NCBI RefSeq assembly: GCF_024438035.1
Contig: NZ_JANFQF010000006.1
Span: 1-64,000 of the forward strand
DNA from: Rhodococcus tibetensis
Lineage (GTDB): Bacteria; Actinomycetota; Actinomycetes; Mycobacteriales; Mycobacteriaceae
Direction of reading: 5' to 3'
Length of the DNA stretch: 64,000 nucleotides
In this document: in pieces, positions 51,210-61,162 of the stretch
How positions within the stretch are numbered: position 1 is the stretch's first letter
Layout: each line of letters starts with the position of its first letter
The notes under the pieces: model-generated
Told to the model about the DNA's origin: nothing
Database searches by the model: none
The model's input: the letters and a program-made list of their open reading frames with translations, nothing else
Position numbers and translations under genes: made by a program

Positions 51210-51509
51210 GTGCCTGCCATCTCCCGTGACGAGGTCGCGCACCTCGCGCGGCTGTCTCGACTCGCCCTGACCGACGCCGAACTCGACGAGTTCGCGGGTC
51301 AGCTGGACTCGATTCTCAGCCACGTGAAGGTGGTCACCGAGGTTCCCGCAGAAGACGTCCAGCCGATGGCGAACCCGAACGCGGTCACCAACGTGACCCG
51401 TCCCGATGTGATCGTTCCCGGGCTCACCCCGGAGCAGGCGCTGTCCGGCGCACCCGCTGTCGAACAGGATCGTTTCGCCGTACCGCAGATTCTCGGAGAG
51501 GGCGAATGA
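51210..51509 (+). CDS. gatC: Glu-tRNA(Gln)/Asp-tRNA(Asn) amidotransferase subunit C
   Basis: 99 residues, the small helical belt protein that holds GatA to GatB. Typical segments are [33 protein letters not shown], with helix-extended core, and the terminal [11 protein letters not shown] 51210 begins at [10 protein letters not shown], with a purine-rich site just upstream. gatA overlaps by ATGA. The complex converts Glu-tRNA(Gln) to Gln-tRNA(Gln) and misacylated Asp-tRNA(Asn) to Asn-tRNA(Asn). Confidence 0.94.
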   Translation: MPAISRDEVAHLARLSRLALTDAELDEFAGQLDSILSHVKVVTEVPAEDVQPMANPNAVTNVTRPDVIVPGLTPEQALSGAPAVEQDRFAVPQILGEGE

Positions 51510-53002
51510 GCGCCGAACTGACCACACTCGACGCGGCGGAACTGGCGTCGAAGATCCACCGCCGTGAGGTGTCGTCCGTCGAGGTCACCCAGGCGCATCT
51601 CGACCGCATCGCGGAGGTCGACGGCGGACTCGGTGCCTTCTTGCACGTGGCGGGGGAACAGGCTCTCGTGTCGGCGAAGGAGGTGGACAGCGCGCTGGCC
51701 GCGGGTGAGGCTCCCGCTTCGCCGCTGGCGGGAGTTCCGTTGGCGCTCAAAGACATCTTCACCACCACCGACATGCCCACCACCTGCGCCTCGAAAGTTC
51801 TCGAGAACTGGGTTGCCCCGTACGACGCGACTCTCACGAGCAAACTCCGCGCTGCCGGTATCCCGATCCTGGGCAAGACAAACCTCGACGAGTTCGCGAT
51901 GGGCTCGTCCACGGAGAACTCTGCGTACGGCCCCACCCGCAACCCCTGGGACGTCTCCCGCGTACCTGGCGGGTCGGGCGGCGGCAGCGCCGCGGCGCTC
52001 GCGTCCCGGCAGGCGCCGCTCGCGATCGGAACCGACACCGGTGGATCGATTCGGCAGCCCGCCGCGCTGACCGCGACGGTGGGCACCAAGCCGACCTACG
52101 GCACGGTGTCTCGCTTCGGCCTGGTCGCCTGTGCGTCGTCGCTGGACCAGGGGGGCCCTTGTGGCCGCACGGTTCTCGACACTGCCTTGCTGCACGAGGT
52201 GATAGCCGGTCACGATCCGCGCGACTCCACCTCCATCGATGCGCCGGTCCGCCCGGTGGTCGCCGCGGCGCGGGAGGGAGCCGGCGGCAATCTCCGAGGT
52301 GTGAAGGTCGGCGTCGTCAAGGAGCTGCACTCCGACAGCTACCAGCCCGGCGTCCTCTCCTCGTTCGACGCGGCGGTAGCACAGCTCACCGAACTGGGTG
52401 CCGAGGTCGTCGAAGTGTCCTGCCCCAACTTCGAGTACGCGCTCGCCGCGTACTACCTGATCCTCCCGAGTGAGGTGTCCTCCAACCTCGCCCGGTTCGA
52501 CGCCATGCGGTACGGACTGCGGATCGACGAGGGCGACATGAGCGCGGATCAGGTGATGGCCGCTACTCGTGCTGCGGGCTTCGGTCCGGAAGTCAAGCGC
52601 CGCATCATGATCGGCACCTACGCGCTCTCGGCGGGGTACTACGACGCTTACTACGGCCAGGCGCTGAAGGTCCGGACCCTGATATCCCGCGACTTCGACA
52701 GGGCCTACGAGCAGGTCGATGTCCTCGTCTCTCCCACCAGTCCGTTCACGGCCTGGAAGCTGGGGGAGAAGGTCGGCGATCCGCTCGCGATGTACCTGTC
52801 GGACCTGTGCACGCTGCCCACCAACCTCGCGGGCCACTGCGCGATGTCCGTTCCCTCCGGGCTGTCGGCGGACGACGGTCTCCCGGTCGGCCTGCAGATC
52901 ATGGCGCCGGCGCTCGCCGATGAGCGGCTCTACCGGGTGGGTGCGGCTTTTGAAGCTGCACGTGGTCCTATCGGGTCACCGGCTGAGGTCGCAGTCGGGT
53001 AG
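51506..53002 (+). CDS. gatA: Glu-tRNA(Gln) amidotransferase subunit A
   Basis: 498 residues of the amidase signature family. The catalytic triad is K82 (LALKDIF), S157 ([10 protein letters not shown]) and S181 ([11 protein letters not shown]). The family glycine/serine-rich core is intact. It releases ammonia from glutamine or asparagine and passes it to GatB. The ATG overlaps the gatC stop. The last 27 bases overlap the opposite-strand alpha/beta hydrolase gene. Confidence 0.97.
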   Translation: MSAELTTLDAAELASKIHRREVSSVEVTQAHLDRIAEVDGGLGAFLHVAGEQALVSAKEVDSALAAGEAPASPLAGVPLALKDIFTTTDMPTTCASKVLENWVAPYDATLTSKLRAAGIPILGKTNLDEFAMGSSTENSAYGPTRNPWDVSRVPGGSGGGSAAALASRQAPLAIGTDTGGSIRQPAALTATVGTKPTYGTVSRFGLVACASSLDQGGPCGRTVLDTALLHEVIAGHDPRDSTSIDAPVRPVVAAAREGAGGNLRGVKVGVVKELHSDSYQPGVLSSFDAAVAQLTELGAEVVEVSCPNFEYALAAYYLILPSEVSSNLARFDAMRYGLRIDEGDMSADQVMAATRAAGFGPEVKRRIMIGTYALSAGYYDAYYGQALKVRTLISRDFDRAYEQVDVLVSPTSPFTAWKLGEKVGDPLAMYLSDLCTLPTNLAGHCAMSVPSGLSADDGLPVGLQIMAPALADERLYRVGAAFEAARGPIGSPAEVAVG

Positions 53003-54433
53003 GGCGGTGCCCTGCTCTTCTCCGTAGCGATGCCCGTGCCCGGCGGGGAAGTTGAGCGCCGACACCAGGTCGACGCCGGCCTGGAGGAAGGTCACGCCGG
53101 GGATCCATTGGGGGATCGGAGCATCTCGCACGGCGCGCGACAGATCGGGCCGGTGCAGGATCAGGTCGGGTGACCACCACACGACGGGATCGGACGTGTT
53201 GGCCAGAACCGTTGCGCCGTCGGTCATCACGGACCCGGCGGGCGGTCCTGCCCACAGCGCCCCACACACTTGCCGGTTCAGGTCTGCTGCGTCGGCGAAC
53301 TGGGCGCTGCCCCCGACGGATCCGAGGCTCTGGCCGTAGACGTAGAGAGCAGGCCGGAGTGCCTCGGGTACTGCCGCGATGCGGTCGGCGACGGCCTCGA
53401 ACAACGCTGCCGCAGATTCGCCGGCCGCCGAGCGGCCGAAGGCGAAGGTGATCCAACTCGGTGCGTAGGAGTATTGGAGTCCGACGATCGCAACATCGTC
53501 ACCGAAGCGTTCCTCGAACCCCTTCGCGGCGTTCTCGTCTATCCAACCGGAACCGGTGGGAACGGTGACGACGATGGCCGAACGCGTAAATCCGCCCGCC
53601 CGCTCCAGTTCCGAGACCGCAAGGGCTGCGCGGGACTGCACGTCGGGCGCCGAATTCATCCCGACGTAGGTGCGGATACTCGCCGACTGCTCACCGGCAG
53701 CGACGAAGCGACGTCCCTGCCGGCCGAGTGACTCCCAACTGACGACGGACGGGGGGCTCCCTGCCAGTGCGACGGACATCGGACGATGCAGCGAGACGTC
53801 GACCAGATCATTGGAATCGCTGTACGAACGCGACATCATCTCCCAGACCGCCGGCCCCGCAACCAGTTGCAGACCGGTCGCGAGAACGATGGCGGTGGTG
53901 GCGCTGCCGATCCAGCCGAGACGGTGGGCCACCGAGGAGACAGCCGCCCCGACGGCAACCAGGCACCCGAAGGTCGACGCGGCGCCGATGATCACCTGCA
54001 TCCAGTGACCCGGGCCCACGTTGTTCATCCCCATCGCCTGCCGCAGTGAATCCTGCCAGTGGTCGGCAATCACGATCGTCCAGGCAGTGGCGACCATCGC
54101 GCCCAACAAGGCTGGAAGGCGAACGGATTCCCGGGGTACCCGCGACGCGGAGGGGCGAATGAGCACCTGCCGCAGCCGGCGCGCGAGGACGAGGATCCCG
54201 AGCCCCGCCGCAGCGAGAACGCCGGTGAAGAGGGCTTGCGTCAGGGCGCTTCGAGGAAGCAATGACGGTGCGAGCGAGGCGAGTACGAACATCGTCACGG
54301 AGATCGTGGAGGAGGCCCGGGGGAGTGCCGACACCGGAATCGTTGTGGCGAGCCCGCGGCGGAGCACATTCGCCGGTACTCGGGATCCGTAGTCGAGGTG
54401 GCGCCGGGCGTCGAGGACAGCGGTCATGCTCAT
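52976..54433 (-). CDS. Membrane-bound alpha/beta hydrolase (Abhydrolase_9 type)
   Basis: 485 residues. The N-terminal ~200 residues hold about four or five hydrophobic segments ([67 protein letters not shown]). The C-terminal part is an alpha/beta hydrolase with [12 protein letters not shown], the GxSxG nucleophile elbow. The layout matches actinobacterial Abhydrolase_9 proteins, probably lipases or esterases with the active site facing out or into the membrane. The start overlaps the phospholipase gene by ATGA, suggesting the two hydrolyse lipids together. Confidence 0.82.
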   Translation of the reverse strand: MSMTAVLDARRHLDYGSRVPANVLRRGLATTIPVSALPRASSTISVTMFVLASLAPSLLPRSALTQALFTGVLAAAGLGILVLARRLRQVLIRPSASRVPRESVRLPALLGAMVATAWTIVIADHWQDSLRQAMGMNNVGPGHWMQVIIGAASTFGCLVAVGAAVSSVAHRLGWIGSATTAIVLATGLQLVAGPAVWEMMSRSYSDSNDLVDVSLHRPMSVALAGSPPSVVSWESLGRQGRRFVAAGEQSASIRTYVGMNSAPDVQSRAALAVSELERAGGFTRSAIVVTVPTGSGWIDENAAKGFEERFGDDVAIVGLQYSYAPSWITFAFGRSAAGESAAALFEAVADRIAAVPEALRPALYVYGQSLGSVGGSAQFADAADLNRQVCGALWAGPPAGSVMTDGATVLANTSDPVVWWSPDLILHRPDLSRAVRDAPIPQWIPGVTFLQAGVDLVSALNFPAGHGHRYGEEQGTALPDCDLSR

Positions 54434-55071
54434 GCGACGGCTCCCTGGGGTTCCGGTCGGCGGCGAAGGGACCAGGTCGCACCCGCGAGGAGTGCGACCC
54501 CGACACCGCCTGCGAGCCCGTACTTGGCTCCGGACTCGGTCACGGGCGCGGAATAGCCTTGGCGCCAACTGTTTCCCGTGACGGCAGTGGTCGCGATGTT
54601 CGCCATGACATAGCAGGAGGTGCGAGCACGTTCGTCGACGCGCCTGTCGCACGCCGCGTGCATTCGTCGATCGAGTTGTGTGTCGAGGCTCTGTCGTGCC
54701 CACGGTTCGAGGTCGTTCCCGGACCGGGAGGCGTAGCGGAGGAGGTCGTATCCGAGGTCGTGGGCCTTGCACGAGGCGTCGAATTCGACCGGCAACGGCA
54801 CCGGGGACGAGCAGTCGCCCGCCGGATCGGCGAGCACTCCCTCGACGCGCTGCGGTGTGTACCCCATGACGGATTCGAAATCCGCGGGAATGGACGATTC
54901 CGCGAATTCCTCGGCGGAGGTGAGAGTGAGTACCGCGTCCGACGCGGCGGCGTTCTGTGGCCGGGGTGTGCCCGCGGTCCCGGTGCCGGAGAATCCGGTA
55001 GTGGTCAGAAGGGCCGTTGCGGCAAAGGCCACCGCAGCCCAGGTAGTTCTCCGTGTCCCCGTCGTTCGCAT
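54430..55071 (-). CDS. Secreted, membrane-anchored phospholipase A2
   Basis: 213 residues. An N-terminal signal peptide (TTWAAVAFAATALLTTTGF) is followed by the prokaryotic PLA2 domain. CSSPVPLPVEFDASCKAHDLGYDLLRYASRSG near residue 87-118 includes the catalytic His-Asp of CxxHDxGYD and several cysteines for disulfides. After residue 180 a hydrophobic helix (GLAGGVGVALLAGATWSL) ending in RRR would anchor it to the outer face of the membrane. It likely removes the sn-2 acyl chain from phospholipids. The following hydrolase gene overlaps its stop. Confidence 0.82.
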   Translation of the reverse strand: MRTTGTRRTTWAAVAFAATALLTTTGFSGTGTAGTPRPQNAAASDAVLTLTSAEEFAESSIPADFESVMGYTPQRVEGVLADPAGDCSSPVPLPVEFDASCKAHDLGYDLLRYASRSGNDLEPWARQSLDTQLDRRMHAACDRRVDERARTSCYVMANIATTAVTGNSWRQGYSAPVTESGAKYGLAGGVGVALLAGATWSLRRRPEPQGAVA

Positions 55072-55236
55072 GACGAAGACGGTATGAACAAGCGTTACGC
55101 AGCCACATCACACCGGAGTCCGGTTCGATCACTGGCCTCGGGGGACGAGTGGGCCGCGATCTCATACCTCGGTACTAGGGGTACCTCGGCCCGAGGAGTG
55201 AGGACATGCGGTGAACGCACTTCCTACGCTCGACGT

Positions 55237-56406
55237 GTGGACAAGAAGACGCGTATCCGGAGAGTTGCTCGAGGCCAGTGGCTGAACCTGGCAATTGTCG
55301 TGGTCACAGCGATTCTCTTCGCTGTCGCGTGGCCGACACTACAGTTGACGCACCAGGTGAGCCCGGCGATTCAGCCGTTCGTCGCGGCGCTCGCAGCGTT
55401 TCCCTTCGTGCTGATCCGCGCCAACCCCGCGCTGGGGTGGGCTGTCTCTGCGGTCTCCGCTCTGGTCATTCCGCGAGTCTTCGGGTTGCAAGCGGGCTAC
55501 GACTACCCCTGGCAGGTAGTCCATATCCTGGTGATACTGGCGCTCCTGGCGGCAGTGAGTATGCGGGCGGCCATTCCCGTCGTCGGCGTCGCATGGATGT
55601 CGACGGTGCTGCTCTTCCTCGCCGACACGCCAGGCACCAACGGCCGCGGTTGGGCCGTGGGGCTCACGGCGATCGTCGTCTTCGGCCTGCTGATCCGCTG
55701 GCTCGTGCTCTCGCGCAGGCAACTCGCCCGGCAGGAAGAGCTGAGCGAGCTCGAACGCACGCGTCGCACGGTTCTCGAGGAGAAGGCGCGCATAGCGCGT
55801 GACTTGCATGACGTTGTCGCGCACCATATGTCGATGGTGGTCGTGCAGGCGCAGAGCGCGCCCTATCGCATCGCGAACGTATCGGACGAAACCCGCGCCG
55901 AATTCGAGTCGATCGGCGCGGCCGGGCGCGCCGCACTGAACGAGGTGCGCGGACTGCTCGGCGTCCTGCGGAGCGACGGCCAGCTCGCCGAGCACGCCCC
56001 GCAGCCCGGGGTGGGCCAGATCGGCGAGTTGCTCGAGGGCAGTCGCCGGGCCGGGATCCCGGTCACCTGGAGTGTGTCCGGTGACGCGACGCTCGCGTCC
56101 GAGTCGGTCGGTCTGGTGATGTATCGCATCCTGCAGGAGTCGTTGGCCAACACAGCGCGGCATGCATCGGGCGCAGCGGTCGAGGTGAAAATCACGTATC
56201 AGTCGCCGATCGTGTCGCTGTCCGTGATCAACGGTCCGGCGAAACGCAGTATCGCGTCTGCGCTGACCAGGCACGAATCGACCGGAGGCAATGGAATCAT
56301 CGGCATGCGTGAGCGCGCGCAGGCCGTCGGGGGGGTGCTCACCACGCGGATGCACGACAACGGCGGATTCGAGGTCCACGCCGAGTTCGCGGCCGCGTCA
56401 GCCTAG
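55237..56406 (+). CDS. Sensor histidine kinase (NarL/DesK type)
   Basis: 389 residues. About five membrane helices lie within residues 15-155, then a coiled linker, HisKA_3 with phosphoacceptor H191 in ARIARDLHDVVAHHMSMV, and an HATPase domain (YRILQESLANTARHASG, then STGGNGIIGMRERAQAVGG). The stimulus is unknown. GTG 55237 stands 7 bases after TACGCT (55225-55230), suggesting a leaderless mRNA; the long in-frame upstream extension has no family sequence. The response regulator follows 9 bases after the stop. Divergent from the phospholipase gene, so it may respond to envelope lipids. Confidence 0.9.
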   Translation: MDKKTRIRRVARGQWLNLAIVVVTAILFAVAWPTLQLTHQVSPAIQPFVAALAAFPFVLIRANPALGWAVSAVSALVIPRVFGLQAGYDYPWQVVHILVILALLAAVSMRAAIPVVGVAWMSTVLLFLADTPGTNGRGWAVGLTAIVVFGLLIRWLVLSRRQLARQEELSELERTRRTVLEEKARIARDLHDVVAHHMSMVVVQAQSAPYRIANVSDETRAEFESIGAAGRAALNEVRGLLGVLRSDGQLAEHAPQPGVGQIGELLEGSRRAGIPVTWSVSGDATLASESVGLVMYRILQESLANTARHASGAAVEVKITYQSPIVSLSVINGPAKRSIASALTRHESTGGNGIIGMRERAQAVGGVLTTRMHDNGGFEVHAEFAAASA

Positions 56407-56415
56407 GCTGACGGC

Positions 56416-57078
56416 GTGGCCATCACCGTGTTCATTGCTGACGATCAAGCCATGGTCCGTCAGGGCTTCGGCGCCCTGCTCTCCTCACAACCCGACATCA
56501 GCGTCATCGGCGACGCACCGGACGGGGCCGTGGCGGTGACCGAGGTCAGACGTCTGCGTCCCGACGTGGTCCTGATGGATGTCCGGATGCCAGAGATGAA
56601 CGGTCTCGATGCGGCGCGCCTGATCCTGTCGGCGGGATTCGATCCCCCTGTGCGCGTTCTGATGCTCACCACGTTCGACGTCGACGACTACGTCTACGAA
56701 GCGCTCAGCATCGGCGCCAGCGGCTTCATGCTCAAGGACGCGCCCGCCGAGGAACTGGTCCGTGCCGTCCGGGTGGTCGCCGACGGGGAGGCGCTTCTGG
56801 CGCCGACGGTCACCAAACGCCTGATCGCGGACGTGACGAGCCGCCGCAGCACCACACGCCGCAAGCCTGCGGCGCTCTCGGCGCTGACCCCGCGCGAACG
56901 AGAGGTTCTCGAACTCATTGCCGGCGGGATGTCCAACACCGAGATTGCGGACCGGCTGTTCGTCGCCGAGCAGACCGTCAAGACGCATGTCGGAAAGGTG
57001 CTGTCCAAGCTCGATCTCCGAGACCGCGCACAGGCCGTGGTTCTCGCCTACGAGAGTGGCCTCGTCACACCGGGCTGA
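56416..57078 (+). CDS. Response regulator, LuxR/NarL family
   Basis: 220 residues. The receiver domain has acidic D9-D10 ([13 protein letters not shown]), phosphoacceptor D55 ([13 protein letters not shown]) and the Lys of FMLKDAP. The C-terminal DNA-binding domain reads [43 protein letters not shown]. It pairs with the kinase directly upstream. TAGGCT at 56404-56409 sits 7 bases before the GTG, so the gene may also have its own promoter. Confidence 0.93.
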   Translation: MAITVFIADDQAMVRQGFGALLSSQPDISVIGDAPDGAVAVTEVRRLRPDVVLMDVRMPEMNGLDAARLILSAGFDPPVRVLMLTTFDVDDYVYEALSIGASGFMLKDAPAEELVRAVRVVADGEALLAPTVTKRLIADVTSRRSTTRRKPAALSALTPREREVLELIAGGMSNTEIADRLFVAEQTVKTHVGKVLSKLDLRDRAQAVVLAYESGLVTPG

Positions 57079-57209
57079 AAAGAACCCGTCGGTCCGAGGT
57101 GCCCTCACGGCGTCCGAGCGGCAAGATGGGTAAGGAGAACCACCATCACCACACGAGGCGCCTTCCCATCGGGACACGGCGCCGCAACGGGAGAACGAGG
57201 GGTGCTCGG

Positions 57210-58241
57210 ATGCGAATCGGGATCCTGACCGGCGGCGGCGACTGCCCCGGACTCAACGCGGTGATCAGGGCGGTGGTGCGCACTGCCGACGGCCGGTATC
57301 GCAGCTCGGTGGTGGGATTCCGGGACGGTTGGCGCGGCCTGCTCGAGGACCGCAAGGTTCCGTTGTCCAACGACGACCGGATCGACCGCATCCTCACCCG
57401 CGGCGGCACCATCCTGGGCACTGCCCGGGTGAATCCGGACAAGTTGAAAGCCGGACTGGACCAGATCCGGCAGACCCTCGACGACAACGGTATCGACGCC
57501 CTCATTCCGATCGGAGGAGAGGGAACGCTCACTGCCGCAGGGTGGTTGGCAGAAAGCGGTGTCCCGGTCATCGGGGTTCCGAAGACGATCGACAACGACA
57601 TCGACTGCACCGATGTGACGTTCGGCTTCGACACCGCGTTGTCCATCGCGACGGATGCAATCGACCGGTTGCACACCACCGCCGAGTCGCATCAACGGGT
57701 CATGCTGGTGGAGGTGATGGGCCGGCACGCCGGCTGGATCGCTCTGCATTCGGGTTTGGCGACGGGCGCGCACCTCACCCTCGTTCCCGAGGTGCCGTTC
57801 GATGTCGGTGAGGTGTGCGACATGGTGAAGAAGCGGTTCCAGCGGGGTGACTCCCACTTCATCTGTGTCGTCGCCGAGGGTGCCGCGCCCACCCCCGAGT
57901 CGATGACGCTGCGCGAAGGTGGCATCGACGAGTTCGGGCACAAACGATTCACCGGTGTCGCGCAGCAGCTCGGCACCGAGATCGAACGCCGCATCGGGAA
58001 GGAAGTACGGACAACGGTTCTCGGGCACGTGCAGCGGGGCGGCACACCCACCCCGTACGACCGGGTGCTCGCCACCCGCTTCGGGGTGCACGCCACGGAC
58101 GCGGTCCACCGCGGAGACTTCGGGCAGATGGTTGCCCTGCACGGCACGTCGATCGAATTGGTGGCGCTCACCGACGCCACCCGCCACCTCAAGACCGTGC
58201 CACGGGAGCGATACGACGAGGCAGCCGCCTTTTTCGGCTGA
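57210..58241 (+). CDS. pfkA: 6-phosphofructokinase PfkA
   Basis: 343 residues, catalysing fructose 6-phosphate phosphorylation. [18 protein letters not shown] is the nucleotide loop, GGEGTLTAA (102-110) and [20 protein letters not shown] (124 on) hold the catalytic Asp. Position 105 is Gly, as in ATP-dependent enzymes, while position 125 is Lys, usual in PPi-dependent ones; this mixed type is found in actinobacterial ATP-PFKs such as that of Streptomyces, so ATP is the probable donor. ATG 57210 follows GAGGGG. Corresponds to Rv3010c. Confidence 0.94.
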   Translation: MRIGILTGGGDCPGLNAVIRAVVRTADGRYRSSVVGFRDGWRGLLEDRKVPLSNDDRIDRILTRGGTILGTARVNPDKLKAGLDQIRQTLDDNGIDALIPIGGEGTLTAAGWLAESGVPVIGVPKTIDNDIDCTDVTFGFDTALSIATDAIDRLHTTAESHQRVMLVEVMGRHAGWIALHSGLATGAHLTLVPEVPFDVGEVCDMVKKRFQRGDSHFICVVAEGAAPTPESMTLREGGIDEFGHKRFTGVAQQLGTEIERRIGKEVRTTVLGHVQRGGTPTPYDRVLATRFGVHATDAVHRGDFGQMVALHGTSIELVALTDATRHLKTVPRERYDEAAAFFG

Positions 58242-58283
58242 CCGCGTTTTTGGGCACACGAGCAGGCGCATAAACTCTTCTGC

Positions 58284-59795
58284 ATGACTGCTGTCGACGC
58301 GCCGGCCCTCCTCGACTACGACGATGTGCTCGCCAAGTACGAGCCTGTTCTCGGCATGGAGGTACACGTAGAGCTCGGCACCAACACCAAGATGTTCTGC
58401 CCGTGCCCGACCGAGTTCGGCGCTGAGCCGAACACTCAGGTGTGCCCGGTCTGCCTGGGCCTGCCCGGGTCGTTGCCGGTGGTCAACGAGGCTGCGGTCG
58501 AATCTGCGATCCGGATCGGCCTGGCGCTGAACTGCTCGATCACACCGTGGGGCCGTTTCGCGCGGAAGAACTACTTCTACCCGGACCAGCCCAAGAACTA
58601 TCAGATCTCGCAGTACGACGAGCCGATCGCCACCGACGGCTACCTCGACGTCGTTCTCGACGACGGCACCACCTGGCGCGTCGAGATCGAGCGGGCGCAC
58701 ATGGAAGAGGACACCGGGAAGTCGCTGCACGTCGGCGGCGCGACGGGCCGCATCCACGGCGCAAGCCACTCGCTGCTCGACTACAACCGGGCGGGTGTTC
58801 CGTTGGTCGAGATCGTGACCAAGACCATCAGCGGTGCCGGTGCGCGCGCTCCCGAGGTTGCCCGTGCCTACGTCACCGCGCTGCGCGATTTGCTGAAGTC
58901 GCTGAACGTGTCCGACGTGCGCATGGACCAGGGTTCGATGCGCTGCGACTCCAATGTGTCGCTGATGCCGATCGGCGCCACTGAGCTGGGAACCCGTACG
59001 GAGACGAAGAACGTCAACTCCCTCAAGAGCGTCGAGGTGGCGGTCCGGTACGAAATGCGCCGTCAGGCAGCCGTGCTGGAGTCGGGCGGTGTGGTGATCC
59101 AGGAAACCCGCCACTTCCAGGAGGCGGACGGCACCACGTCGCCGGGCCGGCGCAAGGAGACCGCCGAGGACTACCGGTACTTCCCGGAACCCGACCTCGA
59201 GCCGGTGGCCCCCAGCGCCGAATGGATCGAGGAACTCCGCGGCACGCTGCCGGAGTTGCCCTGGGTTCGTCGCGCCCGGATCCAGGCCGAGTGGGGTGTC
59301 TCCGACGAGGTGATGCGCGACCTCGTCAACGCCGGTGCCCTCGACCTCGTGATCGCCACGACCGAGGCCGGAGCCTCCGCGGAAGCCGCGCGGTCATGGT
59401 GGGTGTCGTACCTGGCCCAGCAGGCGAACACGCGCGGCGTGGAATTGACGGCGCTGCCGATCACCCCGGCGCAGGTGGCTCAGGTGGTCGCGCTCATCGA
59501 CAGCGGCAAGCTGAACAACAAGGTCGCGCGTCAGGTGGTCGACCACGTCCTCGACGGCGAGGGCGATCCGGAACAGGTTGTTGCGAACCATCCGGAACTC
59601 GTGGTCGAGCGGGACGACACCAAGCTGAAGGCGGCCGTCGACGAGGCCCTGGCAGCCAACCCCGACATCGCCGACAAGATCCGCGGCGGCAAGGTGGCGG
59701 CCGCGGGCAAGATCGTCGGCGACGTGATGAAGGCGACGCGTGGCCAGGCCGACCCCGCTCGTGTCAAGGAACTCGTCATCGAGGCCTGCAGCTAA
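58284..59795 (+). CDS. gatB: Asp/Glu-tRNA amidotransferase subunit B
   Basis: 503 residues. The start [28 protein letters not shown]...[15 protein letters not shown] holds the zinc cysteines, and [18 protein letters not shown] is the tRNA/kinase active-site motif. The GatB/YqeY tail ([36 protein letters not shown]) recognises tRNA. GatB phosphorylates the acyl group on Glu- or Asp-tRNA. It is separated from gatCA by six genes. TAAACT at 58271-58276 lies 8 bases before the ATG, suggesting its own leaderless transcript. Confidence 0.97.
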   Translation: MTAVDAPALLDYDDVLAKYEPVLGMEVHVELGTNTKMFCPCPTEFGAEPNTQVCPVCLGLPGSLPVVNEAAVESAIRIGLALNCSITPWGRFARKNYFYPDQPKNYQISQYDEPIATDGYLDVVLDDGTTWRVEIERAHMEEDTGKSLHVGGATGRIHGASHSLLDYNRAGVPLVEIVTKTISGAGARAPEVARAYVTALRDLLKSLNVSDVRMDQGSMRCDSNVSLMPIGATELGTRTETKNVNSLKSVEVAVRYEMRRQAAVLESGGVVIQETRHFQEADGTTSPGRRKETAEDYRYFPEPDLEPVAPSAEWIEELRGTLPELPWVRRARIQAEWGVSDEVMRDLVNAGALDLVIATTEAGASAEAARSWWVSYLAQQANTRGVELTALPITPAQVAQVVALIDSGKLNNKVARQVVDHVLDGEGDPEQVVANHPELVVERDDTKLKAAVDEALAANPDIADKIRGGKVAAAGKIVGDVMKATRGQADPARVKELVIEACS

Positions 59796-59827
59796 CCTCC
59801 GCCGACGTGTAACCCCGCCGACGTACC

Positions 59828-59868
59828 AACGGGACGTTCGTTCGGTTCAACCGAACGAACGTCCCGTT
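59828..59868. terminator. 41-bp perfect inverted repeat after gatB
   Basis: AACGGGACGTTCGTTCGGTT at 59828-59847, one C, then its exact complement at 59849-59868. In practice an 18-bp stem with a 5-base loop. It lies between the convergent gatB and lppZ genes and has no T run, so it could stop RNA from both sides or be a protein-binding palindrome. Confidence 0.7.
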
Positions 59869-59918
59869 CGTGCACGGGAGTACAAGCAGGGAGGGGCGGG
59901 ACGGGGCCGAGCAGCGCG

Positions 59919-61073
59919 TCAGTCGAACCCGCCGCCGCCGGATGGCAACGGCATCTTGATCACACGGTCGTCGTTGGGACCCGGCTGGCCGGCCGTCTTG
60001 TTGACCGTGCTGACCCAGATCAGACCGTCCGGCCCGAGGGCGGCTCCACCGAGCTGGCCGTACCGGTCCTGGACGATGACGCCGGGAGCGGTGGTGACAG
60101 CTCCGGTGCTCGGGTCGGCGGCGAGCGCTGACATCGCCTTGGCCGTGCTCAGCGACACGGCAACGACGTCCTGCGCGGCCACGCACCCGCCCACGCCGGG
60201 GCGCTCCGGCCACGTCCACACCGGGGAGGACACGGCGCCGTCGGCGCTGACCCGTTGCAGGCGATCCTCGAGGGGTGTGCGGTCGGTAACCCACACCGCC
60301 ACGCCGGGGTCGACGCACACCCCACCGGCGGTTCCGATGCCGGACAAGACGACCTGCGGCCGCGGCTGCGCAGGAGTCGGGGCGGGAGAGAGCGCCGTGA
60401 CCTTCAGCAGCTTGCCGGCGAGAGAGGCTGGGTCGGACGCGGCGGCCGGATTTCCCGCATTTCCCGTGAGCACCATGAGTTCGTCTCCCGAGAATTCGAG
60501 TGAACCCGCATTGCCGACGTCCCCCCGCGGTATCCCGCCGAGTACTTCCTTTGCAGTATCGCCAGGCGCGACGCGTACCACCCGGTTGTCGGTGGGAGTC
60601 GACACGTAGGCGTAGATCAGGTTGTCCTCGACGAAGCTCGGTGACAGAGCGATGTCCAGGAGTCCGCCGTCGGAACTGCCGTCGACGTCGATGTGAGCTA
60701 TTTCCCTGGGCTGGCGGCCCTGCGCTACTTCGAGGATGCGTCCGGTCCGCCGCTCAGCGACCAGAGCAGTGGCTGCGTCGGGAAGGACCACGAGGCCACC
60801 CGTCGTGTCGAGACAGGTGGCGATGACACTGGGGTCCGGATCCTGACACGGCCCGAGCGGCCCGCTGGGCGGCGGTGGTGTAGTCGTGGACGGCGGCGGG
60901 CTCTCGGGCTCTACCTCGGCGCCCGACGCTTCGGAAGGTTCGGGGCTGAACGGCGACGACGCCGAATCATCGAACTTTGCACATCCTGCTGCGAGCAGCG
61001 CGGTGACGCACAGCACGGACATCATCCATGTCGATCTGCCGGTCGCCCTGCGGCGCAGCCCACCCACCATCAT
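59919..61073 (-). CDS. lppZ: Sugar-dehydrogenase-like beta-propeller lipoprotein LppZ
   Basis: 384 residues. A signal peptide with RRR start ends in the lipobox LAAGC (C31). A Pro/Thr-rich linker (ESPPPSTTTPPPP) leads to a six-bladed propeller with GGLLDIALSPSFVEDNLIYAYVSTPTDNRVVRV, DRLQRVSADG and TVNKTAG motifs. It resembles soluble glucose/sorbosone dehydrogenases but lacks clear PQQ-binding signatures. The order beside gatB matches mycobacterial LppZ (Rv3006). ATG 61073 is used; another ATG lies at 61025. It is divergent from the DoxX gene. Confidence 0.85.
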   Translation of the reverse strand: MMVGGLRRRATGRSTWMMSVLCVTALLAAGCAKFDDSASSPFSPEPSEASGAEVEPESPPPSTTTPPPPSGPLGPCQDPDPSVIATCLDTTGGLVVLPDAATALVAERRTGRILEVAQGRQPREIAHIDVDGSSDGGLLDIALSPSFVEDNLIYAYVSTPTDNRVVRVAPGDTAKEVLGGIPRGDVGNAGSLEFSGDELMVLTGNAGNPAAASDPASLAGKLLKVTALSPAPTPAQPRPQVVLSGIGTAGGVCVDPGVAVWVTDRTPLEDRLQRVSADGAVSSPVWTWPERPGVGGCVAAQDVVAVSLSTAKAMSALAADPSTGAVTTAPGVIVQDRYGQLGGAALGPDGLIWVSTVNKTAGQPGPNDDRVIKMPLPSGGGGFD

Positions 61074-61162
61074 GAGAGAAACGTTACGGAAGGGTGCGCC
61101 GACACCGCCACGCCGCATCCGCTTCCCGGCGATGTTCCCCCCGCCGACCTACCCTGGACGGT

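Noticed and set aside
57105..59114. 669-codon minus-strand frame opposite pfkA and gatB
   Set aside because: It runs antisense across two well-supported genes and has no family features.
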